From Fen-1245 sp963835535 (lineage in GTDB: Bacteria; Gemmatimonadota; Gemmatimonadetes; Gemmatimonadales; JACORV01), in contig CAWIFL010000005.1 in the NCBI GenBank assembly GCA_963835535.1, positions 876,923-940,922 of the forward strand: a DNA stretch of 64,000 nt, given 5' to 3'. The translations under genes were made by a program, and so were the position numbers. Below the pieces are notes generated by a model that made no database searches, was not told the DNA's origin, and worked only from the letters and a program-made list of their open reading frames with translations. The stretch's first letter is position 1; every line of letters starts with the position of its first letter. Below are positions 1 through 10,282 of this stretch, piece by piece.

Positions 1-2
1 AT

Positions 3-1805
3 CACACCACCATCACGCTGCCTCCCGACGCGTTCGTCCTGGTGCTTCAGGGCGGCGGAACGGTGCGCGCGACCGACCTCACGGTCGAAGGCGCCCCGCG
101 CGTCGAGCGCCTGGAGGGGAAAGCAGGGGCCTCGCGCTACGTGGAGCGCCTGGGCGGCCAGCAGGTCACCGTCACCCTCGTGGATCCGGGCGGCCGGCTG
201 CGCGTGGACTGGCGCGGCATCCTTCGAGACGGCTCGACCTACGTGCGGCAGGAAGTGGTGATCCATGCCACCGGCGGCGACCTGGCGGTGAGCGAGATCG
301 CGCTGGTGGACCTCGACCTCCGGGGCGCCGTCGTGGACGGCCAGGTGCGGGGCTCGCCGATCATCGCCGGCAACCTGTACCTCGGCTTCGAGCACCCGCT
401 CTCCCAGAGCGCGGTGGGCGGCTCCCGCGCGCGCTCGGCCCTGCCGCGCGAGCTGCCGATCCGGCCGGGCACGGCGCCGGAGTACTCGTCGGTGATCGGC
501 ACGACGCGCCCCGGGCAGTTCCGCCGCGACTTCCTCGCGTACGTCGAGCGGGAGCGGGCGCATCCGTACCGCACCTTCCTCCACTACAACTCGTGGTACG
601 ACATCGGCTACGGGAACCCGTTCGACGAGGCCTCGGCGCTGGCCGTGATCGAGGCGTACGGCCAGGAGCTGCACGTCAGGCGCGGCGTCACGCTCGACTC
701 GTTCCTGTTCGACGACGGGTGGGACGACCACCGGACCCTCTGGCACTTCAACTCCGGCTTCCCGCACGGCTTCACTCCCCTCAAGGAGGCGACGGCACGC
801 TACGACTCCCATCCGGGCGTCTGGATGAGTCCGTGGGGCGGCTACGGGCAGGCGCGGCAGGAGCGGCTGCAGTACGGGAAGGAGCAGGGCTTCGAGACCA
901 ACCAGGGCGGCTTCGCCCTGTCGGGGCCCAAGTACTTCGCCCGGTTCCGCGAGGTCTGCCTCGACATGATCCGGACCTACGGCGTCAACCAGTTCAAGTT
1001 CGACGGCACGGGGAACGTGCGGAACGCGATCCCCGGGAGCCAGTTCGACTCCGACTTCGACGCGATGATCCACCTGATCGGCGAGCTGCGCGCAGAGAAG
1101 CCGGACCTGTACGTCAACCTCACGACCGGCACGTTCCCATCGCCGTTCTGGCTCCGGTACGCGGACTCGATCTGGCGCGGCGGCGAGGACGACGGCTACG
1201 CCGGCGTCGGGACCGATCGGCAGCGGTGGATCACCTACCGCGACGGCGACACCTTCCACAACGTCGCGGCCCGTGGGCCGCTCTTCCCCTTGAACTCGCT
1301 GATGCTGCACGGGCTCATCTACGCGAAGCAGGCGGAAAGGCTCCACAGCGATCCGGGGAACGACTTCGACGCGGAGATCCGCGCGTACTTCGGCACCGGC
1401 ACGCAGCTGCAGGAGATGTACGTGACTCCCGCGCTGCTCACGACCGACAACTGGGACGTGCTGGCCGAGTCGGCGAAGTGGGCGCGGGAGAACGCCGCGA
1501 CGCTCGTGGACACCCACTGGGTGGGCGGGGACCCGTTCGCGCTGGAGCCGTACGGGCACGCCGCGTGGTCGCCGGCGGGCGGGATCCTGGTGCTCAGGAA
1601 TCCGAGCGACAGGGCGCAGGCGCTGACCCTGGACGTCGGCGCGGCCTTCGAGCTGCCGGCGGACGCGCCGGGCGCGTTCGCGGCGCGGAGCCCGTGGGCT
1701 GCCGACCGCGGGAAGATGCCCGTGAGACTTCAGGCGGGCGCGCCCCACGCTTTCACTCTGCAACCGTTCGAGGTGCTGACGCTGGAAGCCGAGCCGGTCG
1801 CCTGA
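3..1805 (+). CDS. GH36/clan-D-like glycoside hydrolase (alpha-galactosidase-like), 5' end cut by window
   Basis: The reading frame is open to the left window edge, so the N-terminus is missing; the first internal start is a GTG at 42. The protein has a beta-sandwich-like N-terminal part and then a (beta/alpha)8-type region with FLFDDGWDD (about residues 221-229 counted from base 42), FKFDGTGN (Asp about 321, the likely nucleophile by analogy with clan D KxD motifs) and YADSIWRGGEDDG, which probably carries the acid/base. The family cleaves alpha-galactosides or related sugars. A DMT transporter and two more glycoside hydrolases follow on the same strand, so it is probably part of a glycan-degradation locus. 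The exact substrate cannot be read from the sequence. Confidence 0.75.
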   Translation, partial: HTTITLPPDAFVLVLQGGGTVRATDLTVEGAPRVERLEGKAGASRYVERLGGQQVTVTLVDPGGRLRVDWRGILRDGSTYVRQEVVIHATGGDLAVSEIALVDLDLRGAVVDGQVRGSPIIAGNLYLGFEHPLSQSAVGGSRARSALPRELPIRPGTAPEYSSVIGTTRPGQFRRDFLAYVERERAHPYRTFLHYNSWYDIGYGNPFDEASALAVIEAYGQELHVRRGVTLDSFLFDDGWDDHRTLWHFNSGFPHGFTPLKEATARYDSHPGVWMSPWGGYGQARQERLQYGKEQGFETNQGGFALSGPKYFARFREVCLDMIRTYGVNQFKFDGTGNVRNAIPGSQFDSDFDAMIHLIGELRAEKPDLYVNLTTGTFPSPFWLRYADSIWRGGEDDGYAGVGTDRQRWITYRDGDTFHNVAARGPLFPLNSLMLHGLIYAKQAERLHSDPGNDFDAEIRAYFGTGTQLQEMYVTPALLTTDNWDVLAESAKWARENAATLVDTHWVGGDPFALEPYGHAAWSPAGGILVLRNPSDRAQALTLDVGAAFELPADAPGAFAARSPWAADRGKMPVRLQAGAPHAFTLQPFEVLTLEAEPVA

Positions 1806-2656
1806 GTGCGCTCGCGCTGAGTCTGCTGGTCGCCGCGGGCGCGATGCACGCGGCGTGGAACCTGCTCCTCAAGCGCGCCGAGAACCGCCTCCTCGTCACC
1901 TGGCTGGCGCTGACGGTCGGCTCGCTGCTCTTCCTCCCGGCGCTCATCGCTTCACCGGTGCCGCGAGGGATGTGGTTGTTCGTCGCCGCCAGCGCCGTTG
2001 TCGAGTGCCTCTACTACCTCCTGCTGGCGTACGCGTACGGGCAGGCGGATTTCTCGCAGGTCTATCCGCTGGCGCGCGGCTCGGCGCCGGCCTTCCTCGC
2101 GATCTGGACCATCGTCCTGCTCGGCCAGGTGCCCTCGGTGGCCGGTGGGGCAGGCATGCTCCTGATCGTCGTGGGGCTCGTGCCGGTCGGTGGCGGCGAC
2201 GTCTGGTGGCGGTGGAGCGGCCCGCAGTTCCGCTCGCGGGGCGTCATCGCGGCCTTCGGCGTGGCGCTCTGCACCTCCGTCTACTCGCTGATCGACGGCG
2301 TGGCCGTGCGGCGCACCGCGCCCGTGCCATACACGGTCGAGGTCCTCGTGCTCGCGTCGGTGCTGCTCGGGCCGCCGATCTTCGCCCGCTACGGGGGCCG
2401 GCACGTCGTCCAGGAGCTGCGGAAAGGTGCGCTCCGGATCGTCGCCGCTGGCGCGCTGATGCTGTTCGCGTATACGCTGGTGCTGCGCGCCTACACGATG
2501 GCGCCGCTCGCCTACGCCGGGGCGATCCGCGAGGTGAGCGTGGTGATCGCCGCGCTGGCCGGATGGCTGCTCTTGGGCGAGCCGTTCGGCGCACGCCGCC
2601 TGGCGGGCGCGGTGGCGGTCTTTTCCGGGATCGTGGTCCTGGCGACGCTCGGTTGA
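1802..2656 (+). CDS. EamA/DMT-family membrane transporter
   Basis: The protein has about ten hydrophobic segments in two homologous halves, as in EamA drug/metabolite exporters of the inner membrane. The usual N-terminal signature (hydrophobic helix followed by HAAWNLLLKRA) begins right at the stop codon of the preceding hydrolase. No ATG or GTG lies there in frame, so translation either uses a CTG at 1802 overlapping the upstream TGA or starts at ATG 1844, which would cut most of the first helix. The C-terminal half contains the typical LLLGEPFGARRLAG stretch. It sits between glycoside hydrolases, so the cargo may be a sugar derivative, but that is only inference. Confidence 0.7.
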   Translation: MSALALSLLVAAGAMHAAWNLLLKRAENRLLVTWLALTVGSLLFLPALIASPVPRGMWLFVAASAVVECLYYLLLAYAYGQADFSQVYPLARGSAPAFLAIWTIVLLGQVPSVAGGAGMLLIVVGLVPVGGGDVWWRWSGPQFRSRGVIAAFGVALCTSVYSLIDGVAVRRTAPVPYTVEVLVLASVLLGPPIFARYGGRHVVQELRKGALRIVAAGALMLFAYTLVLRAYTMAPLAYAGAIREVSVVIAALAGWLLLGEPFGARRLAGAVAVFSGIVVLATLG

Positions 2657-5390
2657 TACAGGGAGAACTCATGGCGAAGCAGACGTCGTCCCGCAGGAAC
2701 TTCGTGAAGGAGCTGGCGCTGGGCTCGGCGGCGGTCGCGCTGGGCGGCGCGGTGGCCCCCGTGAAGGTCGGGGCCGAAGGCGGCCTCGTGGATCAGCCAA
2801 GCCTCGCTCCGCGGCCGGTCGCACGTCCCGCGGACACGTCGGAGCGGGTCAATACCCACCGCGTCGCCGACGCCAGCGGGATCCCGCTCGGCGGGATCGG
2901 CACGGGTTCGGTCGAGGTCCGATCCGACGGCTACTTCCACGAATGGATGATCTTCAACCTCGGTGAGTGGGCCTCGGACGACAACCGCGTGGGGACGGTC
3001 GCCGGTGCGCAGCCGGAGATGGATCCTGGCGCGCTGGCGTTCTTCCTCCGCGTCCAGAGCGAGGGCGGCACGCCCCAGGTGCGCCGGCTCGGCACGCGCA
3101 GCGACCAGGAGGACCTCTACTCGCTGAGCTGGGCCAAGAGCGTCGAGGCGATCGAGTACGACGCCACCTTCCCGGCGGCCACGTTGCGCTATCTCGACCA
3201 CACGCTGCCGGTGGCGGTGAGCGCGACGATGTTCTCCCCGATCGCCCCCCACGACGCGCGGACGTCGGGGACGCCGGGATTCAACGCCGCCTTCACCGTG
3301 AAGAACACGTCGGGCAAGAAGGTCAGCGTCTCCCTGGCGGCGAAGCTCAGGAACCCGCTGGCGTGGGGCGCCGACGACCGCAAGCTGCGGCAGGACGTGA
3401 CACGCGATGGCGACTCGACGTACCTGACGCTGCGCACCGACGCGGAGATGCAGGCGCCGGAGACGCGTGGGCAGCATCGGCCTCTCGGTCACGGGCGGCG
3501 AGGCGAGCTGGATCGCAGGGGACTTCGGGCAGTACGTCGGGAACGGCATCTGGCGCCGGATGTTCGCGTCGTTCCTCCAGCCGTTCCGGGAGACCGGGCG
3601 GTTGCCGAGCCTGCCGCCGCAGCCAACGCCCGCAGGAATGCTGAAGCTCACCGACGACCAGATAGACGCGCTGTCGCTGGACGACAAGCGGGCCGCGACC
3701 CGCCAGCTCCGGCAGATCGCCTCCTTCGCGCTGCTGTACGAGCGGAGCGCGCGGGTGGAAGGGGGGGCGGGGCGGCGATGGATTCCGACGCCGCGCTCGG
3801 CCGCTACCTCAAGTTCGCCCGCACCTGGCTCGACTCGGTGGCGGGGCGCGACCGGAAGGGAGCGGCGTGGGGCGACGCCGCGCTCTGCTCCACCCTGGAC
3901 CTCGCGCCGGGCGAAGCCCGGGAGGTGCGCTTCACCCTGGGCTGGTTCTTCCCGCACCACTTGAGCCCCAAGGGGCCCGAGCTGGGGCACATGTACGAGC
4001 ACTGGTTCAAGGACGCCGAAGAGGTGAACCGGTTCCTCGTCGGCAACTACGCGAAGCACCGGGAGCAGACGCTCGCCTTCGCGAAGGTACTAGGCGCCAG
4101 CACGCTCGGCGCGGAGCTTGCCGAGGCGTGGAGCGCGCAGCTGAGCACGCTGGCCAAGTGCACCTGGTGGACGCGCGACGGGAAGTTCGCCGTCTGGGAG
4201 GGCCTCGGCTGCTGCGGGTTCGAGACGACGGACGTGTCGTATCAGGGCACGCACAGCCTCGCCGCCCTCTTCCCGGAGCTGCAGCAGACGCAGATGTCCA
4301 TGAGCGCCGCGTTCCAGCGCGCCGACGGGCGGATCCCGCACTTCTTCACCCCCGACTTCTCGTCGGTGGACAACGGATTCGACCGGGTGGACATGAACCC
4401 GCAGTTCGTCCTGATCGTGACGCGCGACTGGCTCTGGAACGGGGACCGCGCCTATCTGGAGGCGATGTACCCGCACGTGCAGAAGGCCATCGAGAACACC
4501 GCCCTGCTGGACTCCGACGGCGACGGGCTCCCCGATCACGACACGCGCCGGAACACCTACGACCAGTGGGACTTCTCCGGGATCCCGTCGTACATCGCGA
4601 GCCTCTGGCTGGCGGGGCTGAAGGCGGGCGTGCGGCTGGCCGAGGACATGAGGGACGACGCCAGCGCGACGCGGTGGCGCGAGATCCTGAGGAAGGGCGC
4701 GTTGGCCTACGACGCGAAGCTCTGGAACGGCGAGTACTACAGCCTCTGGGTGGACGGCGACCGGCGCGACGAGTGCTGCATGACGGACCAGCTCTCGGGG
4801 GAGTGGTACACGCAGCTGATGGGGCTCGGGCAGAGCCTGCCGCGCGAGCGGATCGTCGCGGCGCTCCGCGCGGTGGTGCGCCACAACTTCTCCGCCGAGC
4901 AGGGGCTGATGAACGCGACGTACCCGGCGGGCGCGCAGGCGCGCTTCCCGGCGTACGAGAACCCGCAGCAGTCGGGGAACTGGACCGGGGTCGAGTACGC
5001 GATCGCCTCGATGATGATGGACTTCGGGCTGGTCGAGGAGGGTGTGGCGGTGGTGCGCGCCGTCGGAGACCGCTACGCGCGCGCGGGGCGGATCTGGAAC
5101 CACGTGGAGTGCGGCGATCACTACTATCGCGCAATGTGCAGTTGGGCGACGCTGCTCTCGGCGACCGGCTTCAAGGTGGACGCGCCCGCGTCGGTGCTGA
5201 CGGTGGCGCCTGTGATCCGGGTGCCGGAGGTCCGGGCGCCGTGGGCCAGCGCGACGGCGTGGGGCGAGTTCACGCAGACCGCCCGCCGGTTCGAACTTGC
5301 GTGCCGCTCGGGAGACCAGACGTTCCGGCGGCTGCGCCTCAATTTGCGTTCCCGCGCCCTGACGGCGCGGCTCGATGGCAGGAGGATTTC

Positions 5391-7538
<2,148 letters not shown>

Positions 7539-8414
7539 ATGTCGAAGAACAATTCCCCGGTGGAGATTCCCGTGCGCCCGACTCAGAAGGAGAAAGGCGA
7601 GCGCTTCCGTGCGCTCCACGCCCGCCCAGGAGCGTTCGTCATCCCGAACCCCTGGGATGCCGGGACGGCGCGCATCCTCGAGGGCCTCGGCTTCGAGGCG
7701 CTCACGACGACGAGCGCCGGCCTGGCGTTCACGGTGGGCAAGCGCGACGGCGAGGGGGCGGTGACGCGCGAAGAGACGCTCGCCAACGCCAATGCGATCG
7801 TGGACGCGGTGGACCTCCCCGTCGCGGCGGATCTCGAGAACGGGTTCGGGCAGTCGCCCGAGGCGGCGGCGGAGACGATCCGGCTCGCGGGCGGCGCGGG
7901 CCTGGTCGGCGGCTCGATCGAGGACGGGACGGGCGATCCGAAGCGCCCGATCTACGACCTCCAGCACGCCGTGGAGCGCGTTGCAGCGGCTGCCGAGGCT
8001 GCGCACAAGCTCCCGTTCCCGTTCGTCTTCGTCGGTCGCTGCGAGAACTTCGTGCACGGGCGGCCGGACCTGGACGACACCATCAAGCGCCTCCAGGCCT
8101 ACGAGAAGGCGGGTGCGGACTGTCTCTACGCGCCGGGCCTGGTGACGGCCGAGCAGATCCGCGCCGTGTGCTCGGCGGTGAAGAAGCCGGTCAACGTCGT
8201 TATGGGCCTCAAGACGTCGGCCTTCTCGGTCGCGGAGCTGGCCGCGATGGGCGTCCGCCGCATCAGCGTCGGCGCGGCTCTGAGCCGCGTGGCGCTGGGC
8301 GCGTTCCTCGAGGCGGCCAAAGAGATCCGGGAGAAGGGCACCTTCACCCTCACCCAGCGCGGCATCCCGATGGCCGAGGCGAAGGATCTGATTTCGGGCC
8401 GCACGAAGTCTTGA
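7539..8414 (+). CDS. Isocitrate lyase/PEP mutase family protein
   Basis: A 291-residue cytosolic (beta/alpha)8 enzyme of the ICL/PEPM superfamily. Recognisable segments are FVIPNPWDAGTARILE, the DLENGFG active-site region (Asp-Leu-Glu metal ligand area), GGSIEDGT and FVGRCENFVHG. The family includes 2-methylisocitrate lyases, oxaloacetate decarboxylases and phosphonopyruvate enzymes. The lyase KKCGH-type loop is not present in its usual form, so a decarboxylase or C-C hydrolase role is as likely as lyase activity. ATG directly abuts the stop codon of the GH20 gene (tagatg), so it is probably translationally coupled to it. The metabolic link to hexosaminidase is not evident. Confidence 0.8.
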   Translation: MSKNNSPVEIPVRPTQKEKGERFRALHARPGAFVIPNPWDAGTARILEGLGFEALTTTSAGLAFTVGKRDGEGAVTREETLANANAIVDAVDLPVAADLENGFGQSPEAAAETIRLAGGAGLVGGSIEDGTGDPKRPIYDLQHAVERVAAAAEAAHKLPFPFVFVGRCENFVHGRPDLDDTIKRLQAYEKAGADCLYAPGLVTAEQIRAVCSAVKKPVNVVMGLKTSAFSVAELAAMGVRRISVGAALSRVALGAFLEAAKEIREKGTFTLTQRGIPMAEAKDLISGRTKS

Positions 8415-8439
8415 CGCGCGGGTCGCCGATCGGCAGGTT

Positions 8440-8458
8440 CCACTAACCGGGTTAGTGG
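8440..8458. promoter_or_regulatory. Perfect 9-1-9 inverted repeat before padR gene, probable operator
   Basis: CCACTAACC-G-GGTTAGTGG is a perfect palindrome seven bases before the padR ATG; its right arm runs into the GGAG ribosome-binding site. A TTGACG at 8411-8416 could serve as a -35 box, but no good -10 is visible. Position and symmetry fit autoregulation by the PadR protein. The arm sequence differs from the ATGT...ACAT element at the second padR gene, so each regulator may have its own site. Confidence 0.6.
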
Positions 8459-8465
8459 AGAGCCG

Positions 8466-8798
8466 ATGCCACGTCACCCCAGCGACCTCCTGTACGGCAC
8501 CCTCGATGTGCTCATCCTCAAGACGCTGTCGTGGGGACCGATGCACGGGTACGCCGTCGCGAAGTGGATCGAAGAGCGCACCAAGGGCGAGCTGGAGATC
8601 GTTGATGCAGCGCTTTACAAGGCGCTGCACCGGCTCGAGCGGAGCGGGGCAGTGCGGTCCGAGTGGGGCCTGTCCGAGAACAACCGCCGGGCCAAGTACT
8701 ACTCACTGAGCCCCAAGGGCCGGAAGATCCTGCTGGCCGAGGCGGAGACGTTTCGCCGCTTCTCGGCGGCGGCCGCGCGCGTCCTCGAGTCGAGCTAG
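8466..8798 (+). CDS. PadR-family transcriptional regulator
   Basis: A 110-residue winged-helix protein with the canonical PadR layout: LLYGTLDVLILKTLSWGPMHGYAVAKWIEE (helices 1-2), then VDAALYKALHRLERSGAVRSEW (recognition helix and wing) and NNRRAKYYSLSPKGRK, plus a short dimerisation helix. PadR proteins of this short type usually repress neighbouring transporter or envelope genes and respond to small ligands. It heads a plus-strand group with a plug-like secreted protein and an ADOP permease, which it probably controls. The palindrome overlapping its own leader supports autoregulation. Confidence 0.9.
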   Translation: MPRHPSDLLYGTLDVLILKTLSWGPMHGYAVAKWIEERTKGELEIVDAALYKALHRLERSGAVRSEWGLSENNRRAKYYSLSPKGRKILLAEAETFRRFSAAAARVLESS

Positions 8799-8818
8799 GG
8801 CAGAGGCGAGCAGGCATC

Positions 8819-10273
8819 ATGCGAGCCCTCGCGCGTGACGGACCAGGTGGAGCATCGGGCTACGGGCTCCGCGCGGCGGTACGCCTGGGCTCAGTGTTGG
8901 CGGCGCTTGCGGCTGCGGCCCCCCGGGCGGCGTCGCAGGGCGCACCATCCTCCCCGGACTCCGGCTTTGGGACGATCCGCGGCACGGTCGTTGATAGCCT
9001 GCTCGGCTCCCCGCTGGCCGGTGCCCACGTCGCCCTGCTTAGAGGCACGCCGAGCACTGAGACGGACCGGCGCGGCCGCTACGTCCTCGACAGTGTCCCT
9101 GCCGGCCATCAGGTCGTCACCTTCTGGCATCCGGCGCTCGATTCGGTCGGGCTCTCCAGCTTCGCATTCCCCGTGACGGTGCCCGCGAGGGGCGTGACTC
9201 CCCTTCCGCTGGGCGTGCCCTCCCACGCCACGTACTGGCGCGCCGCGTGCGGAGCGCCGCAGGGAGCCTTGGCGGACAGCGGCATCGTCTACGGCACCAT
9301 CCGCGACGCGGAGACAGGCCAGCGCCTGGCCGGCGCCCGCGCAGCCGTCTTTTGGCTGGCTGTGCGATGGGACTCCGGAGGGCGCTGGCGGCCCGATCGT
9401 GTCGGCATTGAGGTGCGGGCGGACTCGCTCGGCAACTACTACGTGTGTGGCGCTCCGGTGGAGTTTCTCGTGACGGCGCAGGCGATGGCCGACCCCTTCT
9501 CCAGCGGCGTCGTGGACGTGCTCGTGAATACCCGTGGAATCGTGCGTCGGGACCTCTCGGTGAGCCGCGAGGGCGAAGCGGCGAAGCCTGATTCGGCCGC
9601 GCCGCGGACCAGCCGCGGTCTGGCGACGGTAATCGGCACCGTCCGCGGGGAGCGGGGCGGGGTGTTGCCCGGCGCCGTCGCCACGCTGGACGACGTGGCA
9701 GACACAGCGCGGGTGGACGGCGTGGGCCGCTTCGAGTTGCACGACCTCCCCTCCGGGTCCAGGATGCTGATGGTCCGCCAGGTGGGGTATTTCGCCTGGC
9801 GCTCGCAGGTGGACATCCGGAACCGGGACACAACGCGGGTGGACGTGGCGCTGGAGGAGGCCACCGTTCTCGACACGATCCGGGTCACGGCGGCGCCGGA
9901 GATGTCGGCCGTGATGGAGGAGATCAACCTGCGGCGCCTGGCGGGGTTCGGCTATGTCTTTGGCATGTCGGAGATCCGCCAGCGGTTCTCTATGTCGTCC
10001 ATCTTCCAGGGTATCCCATCGGTGTGGGTGGAGGGTCCCCCGGACCGGTTCACGCTTTGGACGCGTCCTGTCTACAGTATCCGCGGGGGCCCCTGCCGGA
10101 TGAAGGTCTACATTGACGGATACCTCGCGGACGAGCAGCAGCTCGCTGAGCTGTTGCCCCAGCAGGTCGCCGTGGTCGAGGTCTATCCTCGTCCGTCCGC
10201 GTTCCTCGGGCGGTATGAAGACCCCTTGAGCCCCTGCGGCGTCGTGTTGGTATGGACCTTCCTGGCGCGCTAG
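8819..10273 (+). CDS. Secreted protein with carboxypeptidase-regulatory-like repeats and TonB-plug-like C-terminus
   Basis: The start ATG 8819 follows GAGGCGAGCAGG. An alanine-rich signal region (about residues 25-42) is followed by three carboxypeptidase-regulatory-like (transthyretin-fold) repeats, beginning at FGTIRGTVVDS, SGIVYGTIRDAETG and TVIGTVRGERGG. The C-terminal part (IRGGPCRMKVYIDGYLADEQQLAELLPQ-type sequence, then VAVVEVYPRPSAF and CGVVLVWT) resembles the plug domain of SusC/TonB-dependent receptors, but no 22-strand barrel follows. Such proteins are common in Gemmatimonadota genomes, without a known function. It lies between padR and an ADOP permease and is likely co-transcribed. 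Confidence 0.7.
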   Translation: MRALARDGPGGASGYGLRAAVRLGSVLAALAAAAPRAASQGAPSSPDSGFGTIRGTVVDSLLGSPLAGAHVALLRGTPSTETDRRGRYVLDSVPAGHQVVTFWHPALDSVGLSSFAFPVTVPARGVTPLPLGVPSHATYWRAACGAPQGALADSGIVYGTIRDAETGQRLAGARAAVFWLAVRWDSGGRWRPDRVGIEVRADSLGNYYVCGAPVEFLVTAQAMADPFSSGVVDVLVNTRGIVRRDLSVSREGEAAKPDSAAPRTSRGLATVIGTVRGERGGVLPGAVATLDDVADTARVDGVGRFELHDLPSGSRMLMVRQVGYFAWRSQVDIRNRDTTRVDVALEEATVLDTIRVTAAPEMSAVMEEINLRRLAGFGYVFGMSEIRQRFSMSSIFQGIPSVWVEGPPDRFTLWTRPVYSIRGGPCRMKVYIDGYLADEQQLAELLPQQVAVVEVYPRPSAFLGRYEDPLSPCGVVLVWTFLAR

Positions 10274-10282
10274 GAGGCCGCG

